Assembly (NCBI RefSeq): GCF_963576615.1 | Contig: NC_088714.1 | Coordinates: 40,214,572-40,278,571, forward strand | Source: Watersipora subatra | Taxonomy: Eukaryota > Bryozoa > Gymnolaemata > Cheilostomatida > Watersiporidae | Direction: 5' to 3' | Length of the DNA: 64,000 bases | Part shown: piece after piece, positions 1 to 11,648 of the stretch | Layout: every line of letters starts with the position of its first letter | Position numbering within the stretch: the first letter of the stretch is position 1 | Program-made: the position numbers and the translations under genes | The notes under the pieces: generated by a model | Databases searched by the model: none | What the model was told of the DNA's origin: nothing | What the model saw: only the letters and a program-made list of their open reading frames with translations

Positions 1-43
1 TAAAACTAATCAGCAGTGACAACTGGCTGGTTGTTTATTACAG

Positions 44-193
44 ACAGGGAGAATTGTCTTCTGCGTGTTTTTGCCTCAAGATGAGAACATCTACCATCAA
101 CTCATTCAAAAGAGACTTCCATCTCAATCTTCTGAACTTCTATGTGAACAACCACTTACAGACGGAGGGAGCACTGAACATCTTCTCGGTTAG
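44..193 (+). CDS. MACROD-like macrodomain protein, last coding exon (partial)
   Basis: Known role of the family: MACROD-type macrodomains bind ADP-ribose and remove mono-ADP-ribose from proteins or deacetylate O-acetyl-ADP-ribose. Seen: an acceptor (tttattacag) ends at 43. From 44 a frame of 49 codons opens with a stretch reading GRIVFCVFLPQDENIYHQL, the signature of the last beta strand and helix of MACROD1/2 (RI-CVFL-KD--IY). It then runs through a polar tail to TAG at 191-193. The rest of the macrodomain, with the ADP-ribose loops, must lie left of the window. The sequence gttagt at 189 could instead be a donor, so the exon may end at 188 and the tail may continue elsewhere. No AATAAA is seen close behind the stop. 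Family assignment rests on about 25 residues. Confidence 0.68.
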   Translation, partial: TGRIVFCVFLPQDENIYHQLIQKRLPSQSSELLCEQPLTDGGSTEHLLG

Positions 194-284
194 TGATACA
201 AATGTTAAGGTTTTAAAAAAATAACTCGGTTCTCATCAAGAAATTCACAATTCTCATGCATCATAGATTGTGTAGGAATTGATT

Positions 285-1083
285 CAATTCAGTATTTATG
301 CATGAAACACCACAACTCAATTCAGTATTTATGCATGAAACACCACAACTCAATTCAGTATTTATGCATGAAACACCACAACTCAATTCAGTATTTATGC
401 ATGAAACACCACAACTCAATTCAGTATTTATGCATGAAACACCACAACTCAATTCAGTATTTATGCATGAAACACCACAACTCAATTCAGTATTTATGCA
501 TGAAACACCACAACTCAATTCAGTATTTATGCATGAAACACCACAACTCAATTCAGTATTTATGCATGAAACACCACAACTTAATTCAGTATTTATGCAT
601 GAAACACCACAACTCAATTCAGTATTTATGCATGAAACACCACAACTTAATTCAGTATTTATGCATGAAACACCACAACTCAATTCAGTATTTATGCATG
701 AAACACCACAACTCAATTCAGTATTTATGCATGAAACACCACAACTCAATTCAGTATTTATGCATGAAACACCACAACTCAATTCAGTATTTATGCATGA
801 AACACCACAACTCAATTCAGTATTTATGCATGAAACACCACAACTCAATTCAGTATTTATGCATGAAACACCACAACTCAATTCAGTATTTATGCATGAA
901 ACACCACAACTCAATTCAGTATTTATGCATGAAACACCACAACCCAATTCAGTATTTATGCATGAAACACCACAACTCAATTCAGTATTTATGCATGAAA
1001 CACCACAACTCAATTCAGTATTTATGCATAAAACACCACAACTCAATTCAGTATTTAATTGTGAAACATCACAACTCAATTCT
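285..1083. repeat. 33-bp minisatellite, about 23 copies
   Basis: The unit begins catgaaacaccacaactcaa and ends in cagtatttatg. Copies start every 33 bp from 301 to 1027 with only a few point changes (tt for ct in two copies, a cc variant near 944, one cataaa variant). A degenerate copy closes the array at 1060-1083. Because 33 is a multiple of three and the unit has stop-free frames, both strands show long open frames. I treat these as by-products of the repeat, not as genes. It lies just downstream of the macrodomain exon. Confidence 0.95.
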
Positions 1084-1211
1084 CAATTCTTTAACCATCC
1101 TAACTTCAATGAACTGGTTCAATTCAATTTACACTAATAGGCAAAATCAATTCTTTAGCAATTTTTACTAAAAATCTTTTTTATGGCAGTTTATCAAAAT
1201 AACAACAGACC

Positions 1212-1832
1212 AAAAGCACTGACTTAGCTAGACACATCAGCTCAGCCCCTTTACTGATTCTTTAGCAAATATTAACCCATTCACCATGGACTTTTTTGTT
1301 CGCTCAGAATTAAGTCATGCCAAAAATTAACTTGAAGCTTTTTTGAAATTAACAGAAAATTTTGCACCAGAATCAATTCATTTGGCAAAAAAAGCTGTTT
1401 AATATTTTTTTTAGTTTAGTGAAACGAAAAAGCAAAAGAAAAATGTTATTATTTTTACAGTTTGACCAAAACATGAACCTAAATTCTCTAATATAAAAAT
1501 ATAGTCATCAGAAATGTCTCGGGCTACAATATATTCATCAGAAATGTCTCGGGCCCACAATATATTCATCAGAAATGTCTCGGGCCTACAATATATTCAT
1601 CAGAAATGTCTCGGGCCTAATGTTGAAAAATTTCACTAGCAGATTTTTAACTACAATTTTTATTTTTATTCATCCTGAACCAGAAATAAGCAAATTTGGA
1701 AACTGATTTTATGCTGTGATTTCTGAGTAAAGAAAAACTAACTCGTTCATTTTTGGGCTTTTGGCAAAATGATAGCCTGATATTCCAAATTTATTGTGGT
1801 GAAGTTTCGGGCGTATCTGTATCTGAAGCCTA
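1212..1832 (+). mobile_element. Dispersed repeat family A, copy 1, left segment
   Basis: This stretch matches 62346-62720 in the same orientation. Shared landmarks are the block with cacatcagctcagcccc near 1233 and near 62361, and the block tgatttctgagtaaa near 1718 and near 62605. The match breaks near 1832 and resumes at about 3414, so the copy is split by an insertion of about 1.58 kb. No protein was recognised in it, so the superfamily is unknown. Confidence 0.65.
1503..1620. repeat. Four tandem copies of a 30-31-bp unit
   Basis: The motif tcatcagaaatgtctcggg recurs at 1505, 1535, 1566 and 1597. It sits inside repeat family A and is absent from the 62-kb copy, so it expanded locally. Confidence 0.9.
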
Positions 1833-2412
1833 ACCTTGTATATAAAACCGGGCCCACAAGTCCTAGAGAGTATTAACAACTTTCAATTGAATGTAAAACC
1901 ACTTAACATAGCACAATTATGTTGAACTGAATTTCATTTTGAAGCTCGAAGCCTGTAGAACTTAAAATAACAACATAAATAGAATATAACAAATATTTTT
2001 TTACACTCTTTCGAAGATGTGATGTTTTTGAGGTGAATGAAGAAACATAATAGTTGATGTAAAAACTGAACCTAATAGAGTGTGTATATTTGTTATAAAT
2101 AGAAAAACAAATAGTGTAGTTTAAAGCTCTTGTTGCTAAGGAGACAAAGCTTTTTAGTTTGCTTTTTTAGTTAGCTCGCCTGTTTGTTATCTTCATTACT
2201 AAAAACTCCAATCAGTATATCATTAGAAACTACTGTTCTGACAGCAGCAATTCATCTGAAAATTTACACTGAAAACATATCCTGCCATTAAAGTTTCGTA
2301 ATTCTATGTAAACCAGAAGTCTTAAATCGCAAACGAAGTTTGTGTTCTGTCGGCAGCAATTTTTAATTTATTGCTCAGATAAAAGTGTCATCAGTACTTC
2401 TGCTATATCTGA
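1833..2412. other. Left part of the insertion in family A, no gene seen
   Basis: This AT-rich DNA belongs to the insertion that splits repeat family A. No frame of note, splice-bounded exon or tandem repeat was seen. The insertion as a whole (about 1833-3413) contains the TIR element at 2413-3209, so it may be nested. Confidence 0.4.
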
Positions 2413-3209
2413 GAAACTAAAAATCCAAACACACTAGGCGATTTTATCGTGAGCGTCATGCGGAGGGCAGAGATATCGCTGGTGTGTGCATAAACACACT
2501 TGAGCGATTCACTAGCAAACGATATAATGGGCACGCCCACAAACTGCCAATAAAATTCCGTATCATTAGTTTCTTCGGAGTTGTTAATAAACTTAAGTCA
2601 ATATGGCGCCGTCTAGGCGACAACGTAAACAACTTACGCATTTGTTATTAAACCTATCTCACTTTCACGGATTGTACACTGCCTACACTACAAATTAGAC
2701 GTAAGAAAAAACGATTAGTGTATTTTTAACTGTAATATTTTTTACTATTTTTATACATATTTTATTTTGTAGTTGTTTTTATACTTAATATATTAAATAT
2801 TTACCGTTCTCAAGATGGTCAACCTGTGCAACGATTGACTCCAAATGTTGGTTTTCAACTCGGACTTTTTGTAATTTTTGTTTGTTATGGTACACAGGAC
2901 TAGGAATGCTATTATTAAATTTATGAACAATTCAGTGTTCGTTCTGAAGATGTTTCCATTGTAACAAAATAGCCAATTGTCGCTGCTGTACGTTGGTGAA
3001 CATCGATAAGAAATAATTACCTGCCATAAAATTGCATTCTGGTAAAAACCAACTAATCGAAATGCATCTCGCTAGCAATAAAGTTGTGTAGAGAAAGTCT
3101 AGCGTTATCGCTCTGCATGAGCATGCTGAGTGAATTCTAGCGTAGATTAGCGTCACGCAGCGCGATATCGCTCTAAATATCGCCTAGTGTGTTTTCACCT
3201 TTTTAGTTC
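2413..3209. mobile_element. TIR element of about 0.8 kb, non-autonomous
   Basis: The ends are inverted copies. The left end carries acacactaggcgat at 2430-2443, and the complement of the right end carries the same 14 bases, ending near 3176-3189. Similarity extends outward through an actaaaaa tract on both sides. Short palindromic sections rich in GCGAT follow inside each end. No transposase frame was seen. I could not define a target duplication, so the superfamily is open. Confidence 0.6.
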
Positions 3210-3404
3210 AATTGATCTTAAAGTACATTGAACTTTAGAGTTATGCTAAAGTCCTATACCACACAAAGCCACCAGATTTTCATAATCTCTTGTAAACTGA
3301 AAGTATGTAAAAACAAAGCGAAACTACAAATCAGAGTTTACTCCTGCGTAGGATCTGGTGGAAAACACATTTCCAAGTTATCTCGGGTAAAGGCTTCAAA
3401 GGGT

Positions 3405-3779
3405 TAAATTTGTGATCCGCAATCAACGCTTTGTATAGATGCTCAGTCGAGTCGTTATGAAGGCTTTTTGTAGCGAAGAAGTCAAGGCTAGTATTCATAA
3501 AATATAAAACAATAAATATAAGCCTGATAATAACAACATAAAACATACATACCTTTTCTGTATGACTGGCACGTATATGGGTAAAATAATTACATTTGTA
3601 CCGCAATAAAACGCCATAACTAAGTTTATTGCCGACGTGCATGCAAACCATAGAACTAAGAGTACATATTATTGACCAATAAAATATTCACAGTGATATC
3701 GAGGTCTTGCGGAAACATTTCCCGGCTGGCAACATTGGACTGCACTGGCAGCTTCGCTTTGGCCCACATGAAATAACTA
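3405..3779 (+). mobile_element. Dispersed repeat family A, copy 1, middle segment
   Basis: This matches about 62725-63110. Both copies hold a block around attcataaaatacaaaacaa, a block near gcaaaccat, and ggctggcaacattag/gga. The match is cut at 3779 by the TA-flanked element at 3780-6270 and resumes just behind it. Minus-strand open frames here are conserved between copies only as a shadow of the repeat. No known protein is recognised. Confidence 0.65.
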
Positions 3780-6270
3780 TCGAAGACCGGTGCGCCATTT
3801 GCGATTTGCCAATGGCAGGGGAGATGATGAGGAATAGAAGAGTATAGTTCGTATTGGAAAAATCTCATTTCGTGTTACAACGGTTTCTTAGTTGACTCAC
3901 TGGTCATCTTAGTTGTTATAGATACCTGTAAACGCTATCACTGCATTAACGCGAACTGAATTGAAATTCACTGTTACTAATATTGTCTTATGGTGTTAAT
4001 TGCTTGTTGTTTTTCTTATAGCGGACACTATTTTTGTTATGACTTCTAATTTAAAAAAAAGTTGTTTGAAAATTAAACCAAAAATGTTTGCCTGGCTCCA
4101 TGTACTGGGCTAAACAATAAGTTTAACAGGTTTCTGAAAGTAAAGGAGCTCCCTTTATTTTGTAACACAAAACTACTATGTATGTTGTACTTACTGCAGT
4201 AGTTGGTAACTTATTACTAAACAGTAGTAGGTGCCAAAACAATACAAAGTATGTAATAACTATTCACAATTTTGTTTCAACACACAAAAGCAACATTTTG
4301 TAACGCAAAAAGACCGTGATACTCATTAATAACAGTAAGCGTACAACAACACAGAGTATGTGATATATGTTCATTGTCCGTATACAATGCAAAGTAACAC
4401 TGTATGTGTAACGCAAAATAATACTTGTAGTAATTGACAGTATGTCTACAACACAGAGTATCTGATAACTGTTCACAATAGGTGTGCATGCACAACACAG
4501 AGTATGTCATCACCATTTACAGTCGACATTGCACACAATGGAAACTTATTATCAGTGGGTTTATAAGACTGAGTATATGAAATCTGTTTCAACAAGAAGA
4601 CAGGCATAAATGTATAGATTAGAAATAACGACAAGAAATCTGACAAATGAAATGAAAACAACTACTGCAAGCACTTGTCCTTGTCAATATGGGGCTACCG
4701 AAATAATCATCAGTTAATTTGTTATTGAAAAGGTGATGATATCTGTTGGCTTGAGAGTTATACATCTCCTGCGGTATCACTTATCGCAAGTACTGAACTG
4801 AACCATAGATATGCTATTCTATGATAGTCATTCTCAAGCTGATGCTTGTTGTATGGCCAGTGATACACAGTAAATCTACAACAAACCAGGCATAAAATCT
4901 ATGAACCACAATCAATAATCTCGTCATCCAGGTGTTTTCAAATGGGTGTCATTGTGAGCTATACGACATGCACACAATGGAAAAAAACTGAGCAAAGGCA
5001 AACTTGTTAACAGAAATCTAGCCTTTTACATTAAAGAAGTAGTAATGAAAAATCTTGCAAAATAGATTGTCTTTTCAGTCTCCAGTTGTGTTTTATGAAA
5101 TGTGTCACCTTGACCGAGGGCTGTGCTTATGTCATCAAAAGCATGCTGTGATTATTTACTATGATTTATACAATTACATCTTACCTTGTCACTGATAGTG
5201 TGGGCTCTAATCTGTCCGACCTTTAGTCTATGAACTCCTGAAAGCAAATTCAAAGCGGATAACTATAAATTATATCCTCAAGAGAAGGCTGAATTTTCTT
5301 TTACCTCACAACAAACTACTCTCTCAAACTGTTTGAGAATGTCTCTGAACATTTACAAATGTGCTCAAATAGTATAATAGGAAAGAATGACTTTACTTAG
5401 TTTATAAACAATACTGTTCAGGAATTAAATGCCACCCCTTTTGACCTTCAAAGACACTTCCTCTCCAGCTAAGTGAACTGCTTATTTGGTATTTGCTTGC
5501 CTGTAATGGATACGCGTCAGAAGTATGGTACCCTGATCTAAAATACTTTGTTAATTAGATTTTTAGAGAAAATTAATAAGGCTTTTATATGAACATATAT
5601 GGCTTTAGTAGACTTGATTATATTTCCTTTAAAACGATAAGTAGCAACTGGCAATCCCTTGAACACAGACAAAAGCTAAAAGAATTGCACACCTTCAGTA
5701 AAATCCAATTTCAAGATCTTAAAGTTACTATTCATCGGCTCACACAAACCAACTCGCAATATGCTAGACGCAACAACATATGACATACTATAAATACTAA
5801 CACAATAAAAAATTTATCTTTAATCGAAGCATTTAAGTTTCAAAATTTATTTAACTTTTTTCCTTTCTTTTTCTAAAATTAAACCATTTTATCTACAAAA
5901 GCTAACCACGCCACCGTAGATGCCCTACAGAGCTAAACAAACTTTTAGTATCTACAACACTATTTGCTCACCATCCCTTCTTATCGCGTTCTCCTTTGCC
6001 TGCCAGACTTTCTTCATCATCACTCATTTTGATTCTGTTGAAAGATTACACCAGGTTCTTATTGTATAGTTTCCAGATACTCCAACGGTAACTTACATGT
6101 AGGTATACTACTCAGGCGAATATCTTATATTTCGTGGCAATCAGCGAGTCAACTAAGGATCCGTTGTAGCAGGAAACGAGTTTTTTTAATATGAACTATA
6201 CTCTTCTATTCCTCATTATCTCCCCTGCCATTGGCAAATCGCAAATGGCAAATAGTGCACCGGTCTTCGA
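3780..6270. mobile_element. 2.49-kb TA-flanked DNA transposon with 120-bp TIRs
   Basis: The element begins TCGAAGACCGGTGC at 3780 and ends with the exact complement at 6270. It is flanked by TA at 3778-3779 and at 6271-6272. The inverted arms run about 120 bp (3780-3903 and 6137-6270) with some substitutions and a small indel. TA duplication is typical of the Tc1/mariner/pogo group, but TIRs this long and the lack of a transposase frame make the family uncertain. The interior is AT-rich, with degenerate repeats at 4160-4520 built around acaacacagagtatgt. Family A continues on both sides, so the insertion site is known exactly. Confidence 0.75.
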
Positions 6271-6340
6271 TAAACAACAGATTGGTTTACTTAAGATATC
6301 TCTGTCCGTGATGGATTTTCCGTCAACACAGTAATAATCA
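6271..6340 (+). mobile_element. Dispersed repeat family A, copy 1, right end
   Basis: Right behind the TA-flanked element the sequence again follows the 63-kb copy (agatatctctgtccgtgatg against agatatccctgtcggtaata, then gattttcc). This confirms that 3780-6270 is an insertion. Confidence 0.6.
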
Positions 6341-6392
6341 TAGAGGTAGTAATAATCATAGAGGTAGTAATAATCATAGAGGTAGTAATAAT
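6332..6392. repeat. 18-bp tandem repeat, three copies and a part
   Basis: The unit gtaataatcatagaggta is repeated in phase three times and then fades. It encodes a YYYLYD pattern on the minus strand that has no sign of being real. Confidence 0.9.
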
Positions 6393-7075
6393 AAAGGGAA
6401 GCAAGCATTAGTGCATTTTGACTCGAGTCATTTTGCTTATTGAAACTAGAGAATTGAGTTAACTCGTCTATGGTAACAGTAAAGAGTCGATTTATTTCAG
6501 TATTTACCTGTAGGATGTGTCAATTCATTTCTACAGTAAGTAGATGATACCAGAGAATCAGTTCAATTCACCACTAAATTAACACTTGTGAGTTGAACCT
6601 TGATGGTGAACTTACACAGTATTTTAGTAGAGTATCAGAAAGTGTCAGTAATTTTCTATTATTTGCAATTTATTGTTTGTGGTGATCTGACTTCCAGGAT
6701 GTTCCAAGATTAAAATCAACCAAACTTGATTGCAGTTGAGATGTTCAGAAAAAAGCTTCCTTCACAATGACATCACTAGTTTCTATCGTCACTAGTTTCT
6801 ATCGTTGCTATAATTGACATCAGCTATTATGTTCGAGTTGCAGTGTTACGCGTCTCCATTCTGTTGGTCTATTTGCAACTGTAGACATCATAATCACAAT
6901 TTCGCTTGATCTGAGGATTTTAACCGCAAACAGGTTTTTTTCGATTTTAGTCTATAAAATTAGTCAGATCACTTCAAACATCAAAAACAGTCGCAAATGA
7001 TGAAATAATTCAGACAATTTCTGATAAAATCAACTAAGACTCTGTGCAAGTTCAACTTTACGGCATGCTCGAGCA
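6393..7075. other. Intergenic, nothing recognised
   Basis: AT-rich DNA with one small direct repeat (actagtttctatcgt twice, near 6777-6805). No exon, TIR or coding frame could be supported. Confidence 0.5.
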
Positions 7076-7930
7076 TAGTGAATACTTTTAATGGGCTGTG
7101 ATTGGTTAGTGAATACTTGTAATGGGCTGTGATTGGTTAGTGAATACTTGTAATGGGCTGTGATTGGTTAGTGAATACTTGTAATGGGCTGTGATTGGTT
7201 AGTGAATACTTGTAATGGGCTGTGATTGGTTAGTGAATACTTGTAATGGGCTGTGATTGGTTAGTGAATACTTGTAATGGGCTGTGATTGGTTAGTGAAT
7301 ACTTGTAATGGGCTGTGATTGGTTAATGAGTACTTGTAATAGGCTGTGATTGATTAGTGAATACTTGTAATGGGCTGTGATTGGTTAATGAGTACTTGTA
7401 ATGGGCTGTGATTGATTAGTGAATACTTGTAATGGGCTGTGATTGGTTAATGAGTACTTGTAATAGGCTGTGATTGATTAGTGAATACTTGTAATGGGCT
7501 GTGATTGGTTAGTGAATACTTGTAATGGGCTGTGATTGGTTAGTGAATACTTGTAATGGGCTGTGATTGGTTAGTGAATACTTGTAATGGGCTGTGATTG
7601 GTTAGTGAATACTTGTAATGGGCTGTGATTGGTTAATGAGTACTTGTAATAGGCTGTGATTGATTAGTGAATACTTGTAATGGGCTGTGATTGGTTAATG
7701 AGTACTTGTAATAGGCTGTGATTGATTAGTGAATACTTGTAATGGGCTGTGATTGGTTAATGAGTACTTGTAATAGGCTGTGATTGATTAGTGAATACTT
7801 GTAATGGGCTGTGATTGGTTAATGAGTACTTGTAATAGGCTGTGATTGATTAGTGAATACTTGTAATGGGCTGTGATTGGTTAATGAGTACTTGTAATAG
7901 GCTGTGATTGATTAGTGAATACTTGTAATA
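7076..7930. repeat. 31-bp satellite, about 27 copies, partly dimeric
   Basis: The basic unit runs ttagtgaatacttgtaatgg plus gctgtgattgg. The first eight or so units are of this type. From about 7323 a second type (ttaatgagtacttgtaatag plus gctgtgattga) appears, and much of the rest alternates the two, giving a 62-bp higher-order unit. A short run of pure first-type units recurs at about 7505-7630. Diverged copies trail to about 7980. Each unit carries a CCAAT/ATTGG motif, which is probably incidental. Confidence 0.95.
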
Positions 7931-8856
7931 AGCACTGGCTGGCTTTTGAATGCTAATAATGCGCTCTGATTGGTTAGTGATAGTTTGCTGCAAGCTTGTT
8001 CACTTGTCTGTCACACCATCCCTTTTAATGCTTGTTTGGCACATGGCTGCTTTTCATCTTGCAATCTTTATCTTATTTTAGGAAGGGTTGATATTGTGTT
8101 TTATCAGGGTATACTATAGCAAAAGTCTATTTTTGATACTTGACAGTATTTACAGAGCTAATGTCGTAACTTCCTGTTCTAATATTTACACCTTGGTTAG
8201 TGATTTTATTAGTGAATTTGCAACTGTATGATATTTTCAAGCATTAATTTCTCGGGACCAGGTGTCTGCTGTTCTTGTCTTTGATGATAATTTGTGGTAT
8301 TGCGAACCAAGACTGAGCCACATTGTTGCATTTCAAAGCTTGTGGAACGACACAATCATCTAGTGTTTTATCATGGTAGTTTCTACTAAGGGTGTAGTCC
8401 TTCAGTAACAGTGGTAATTTCTTTAACCAGCAAAAAGGAGCGCCATATTTAAATATCTTGTCGCCAGATGTGGGCATAAGTTATTCAGGTCGAGAACTCA
8501 CTCTGCCACAGTATGCAACCACACATCACATTGACTTTCCAACTTTTGGTTTTCACCACGTTGAACTGAGTGTTGATAAAATATCTCTCTAAACATGGGT
8601 ACCCTGTTACCCCACTAGTCTAAGATTAGTCATTCAAATGTTAAGCTAGCATTTTGCTTGAAACAACCCTAGAACCTTATCAAGCGAGCTTGATGAAGTT
8701 TTGGACGTATCTATATGATGAGATCCTTTAGCTCAATCATATTTTATCACCCATAAATGTGTAGAAAACTGAAGCTTTGACTCTGATGTCTATTACTTGG
8801 GTTAGTATAAACATCAAGCCTGGAAACAGCTGGAATCTTATATCCACATGCATGTA
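7931..8856. other. Intergenic, nothing recognised
   Basis: After satellite debris (to about 7980) I see no exon, repeat array or transposon end. A minus-strand open frame at 8244-8477 has no recognisable motif and no convincing splice sites. Confidence 0.45.
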
Positions 8857-9628
8857 TACAGACGGTTCCCTACTTACGAACATTCGAGTTACGAACAACG
8901 GTACATACGAACGTTGTTTGAACTTTACATACATATTGTAAAGAGATTTGCCGGCCTTTACTTGGCAAGATCTCTACTAATAAATAAAGATAAGAGAGTG
9001 CATGTAGTTTCATTCAGCTTTTAATTAGCGAAGGAAATTTCACCAGCCGAGGAGCATACGACTATTTGCTCTGCTCAACTAAATGCGCGCACTCATTTAT
9101 ATACAATAATATCAACCGTTCCGGCTAACGGCAAACGGTAAGAACACCGGCTAACAAGGTGAATGAATAGGACCGCTAGTACGTTGGTATGACAACAATC
9201 TAAGTGACGATAAGTGATGGTGTTATGACGGTATATCAGATATAACAATAGCATAACGAGTGAAACAACGATATAATAAACGGACAACACATACAAAAAA
9301 TAAGACAACAACGATAAGTGATAGCATAACGATTAAAACAACAATATAATAAAAAGGACAAGACATACAATAAATAAGAAATGCAGTGTCATGGCCCGGC
9401 GTCCACCAAAGTATTATTTCCATTTTATTAAATATTTTTTTCAGTACAAACCAATACAGGTTAATTATACAAGCCTTAAACATACTTATATAAACCTTCA
9501 AAATACTTATATAGGCCTTAAACATAAATTATAATACAAAATATAGCACTGAAGCAACTTACGAACAAATTCACCTTACGAACAATCGTTCGGAACGTAA
9601 CGCGTTCGTAGGTTGGGAACCGTCTGTA
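8857..9628. mobile_element. TA-flanked mariner/pogo-like MITE, 772 bp
   Basis: The left end reads TACAGACGGTTCCC, then a/tcttacgaac motifs. The right end is its complement, ending ...GGGAACCGTCTGTA at 9628, with TA on each side (8855-8856 and 9629-9630). The arms stay similar for about 50 bp with repeated ttacgaac boxes. The TA target and CAG-type ends agree with pogo/Tigger-like members of Tc1/mariner (knowledge of the group). The interior holds no transposase frame. A short stretch with repeated caaccttaaacatacttata-type words lies at 9470-9530. Confidence 0.75.
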
Positions 9629-9937
9629 TAGTGAATGTTATTGATTTTTATTGAGTCGATATCTTTGCACTTTCATCAACCATTACTGTGAGAAGGGGAG
9701 TTGCCCTCTTGTCAAATAATATTACGCCTTTTTCCTAAAACACCAATTTGGTGAGGTGGTGACAACTGTTACTAGTGCAGTCACATGGTTAAACATTAGA
9801 AAAATTATTTATGGTGAATTTTAATCGCTTTTGGATTGTTACCACTAGTAGAACACTTTTTGTGTAGAGGTCATGTGTGTTCTCATAAGTTAATCACTGA
9901 AGTTAAATCTGCTCTTTTACATCGGCTTTGCACTATT

Positions 9938-10395
9938 TCAATCACTATATTTCCATGGCGCGCATGTTATGCAAATTTGAGCCAATCCACAAGTGAACCG
10001 CATCATGGAAACATCATAAATCCTCAAGCTAAGTGAGTTTGCGACTCGCAAAACTTTATCGAATCCATCATGCTTGCGAAACAGCACTTGCGGATGATGT
10101 GCATTAAAATACTGCGCCAACTGTTCAGTTTTAATCATTTTCAATACTTGTCATCTTTTCTAGATTGAGTTTCACATGTTTGCGTCGCTAACACGTGCGT
10201 TGCTACGTATTAGCTTATAGCATACAATTCTTTACCTTTTTTCAACAAGGCGCTGGATGGAGTCAATCCGCATCATGTGAATTTTTATAGAAACACTTAA
10301 TTCACGCGGTAGTGCAACTTGCGCACTCACCAAATCCACTATGCGCAACTCTGAATCCACATGATGTGCGTTATGGAAAGATAGTGCATTTTGCT
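9938..10395 (-). other. Pair of similar exon-like blocks, minus strand
   Basis: Block 1 (10395 to 10236) is bounded by a good acceptor (ccaatttgcag) and a good donor (AAAAAAG|gtaaag) and is open throughout. Block 2 (10120 to 9938) follows a weak acceptor (aactgaacag) and ends in TGA. Translated, both contain a F-NAHH motif followed about 30 residues later by a MMR motif. At the DNA level both share cacatcat and atgatgcgg about 100 bp apart. This may be a tandem exon duplication or two diverged copies of a palindrome-rich repeat, since each block also has internal inverted CATCATG words. No family was recognised. The phases of the two blocks do not join directly. Confidence 0.22.
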
Positions 10396-11083
10396 CTGCA
10401 AATTGGCATTTTATAAGGTTAATAAATATCTTAGAAAAGTGAAACAATAACTTTCATAATGTAGTTTGAAGAAGGAATTCATTTGAAATTCACTTAAACA
10501 ACTCCATGCTTCTTAAAGCACTGAGAACTGACCGACTGACTCTCTGCTAGTTATCAAGATGGTTAGTCAATATTTTTATTAGTTACAGCTACTTTATCGG
10601 TTGCATACATTATTGTCAAGACTACCATAGATTTTTCTTTGAAAATGATATAGCAAAGAGTAGATGATAGTGAAAGCAGCCAAGGAGAAAAGCAGTGTGA
10701 GATTTATTCTCTCTGTATTGCTCATGCTGTAGCATTTTTAGAGTTTCGTAAATTCTTTTTAATTACGTAGAATGTGAGGAGCGGAAGAGATAGTTGTTTT
10801 GGCCAAGGGTTGATCAAATCGATAAGGCAAGCATGCTAGCATATTTGTCATATCTTGTAGTAGGAATGTGAAACAAGAGTTTGAAATTTTCCGAACACTT
10901 TTATTGTTGCTGTCATGCTGACACTAATCTGGTTGTAAAACAAGGCATATTTATGGTTTGGACGCTAGTAGACAGGGATTGTTATGTATGACTTATGTTT
11001 CTGGAGTGTGCACACGCCTCACATTTCCTGCTTTCACATGATACTATAACACTGTTATATATGCAAAAGTGGTAAAGGAGCTA
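10396..11083. other. No supported feature
   Basis: No repeat, transposon end or convincing exon was seen. Upstream exons of the gene at 11649 could lie here, but I could not pick one out. Confidence 0.4.
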
Positions 11084-11436
11084 GTCTTATGTGGCCGTGG
11101 AATAGGAGCACACTGTTGTAAGTAGCCACAGATTAGGAGCATGTAATCTAATATGGTCACACAATAGTAGCGAGTGGTCTCAGGTGGCCACAGAATAGGA
11201 GCGTGTGGTCTCATGTGGCTCCAAAATAGTAGCATATGGTCTCATGGGGCTACAGAATAGGAGCGTGTGGTCTCATGTGGCCACAGAATAAGAGCGTGTT
11301 GTCTCATGTGGCCACAGAATAGAAGCGTGTCGTTTCTTGTGGCCACAGAATAGGAGCGTGTGGTTTCATATGGCCACAGAAGGGGAGCGTGTCGTCTCTT
11401 GTGGCCACAGAATAGGAGCGTGTCGTCTCATCTGAT
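11084..11436. repeat. 31-bp minisatellite, about 11 copies
   Basis: Units of the form gtctcatgtggccacagaat plus aggagcgtgtg lie head to tail. Divergence is greater in the first third. The array lies in the DNA before the exon at 11649. Confidence 0.92.
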
Positions 11437-11648
11437 CAAATGATTGGCTAAATAAAAACAATGGAAGAGCTGATTGCTTGCTAGCATCGGCTATGTGGCT
11501 TCTATATTGGTACATTCAACTAAAATATGGAGTTGATTGCGGTTAGCATTGATGTCTAGCTGTCGTATTATTCATCGTTGTGTCTTGTGCTAGACAACAA
11601 AACAAATGAGTTACCTTTGTGTGTAAATAATTCTGGTTTTCCTTGTAG

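Noticed and set aside
261-1171. Three long open frames of 272-289 codons on both strands
   Set aside because: All are produced by the 33-bp tandem repeat, whose length is a multiple of three.
5180-5245. Minus-strand exon-like stretch with acceptor ttgctttcag and donor AAG|gtaaga (VHRLKVGQIRAHTISD)
   Set aside because: Splice sites are good, but it is 18 codons long, lies inside a transposon and no partner exon was found.
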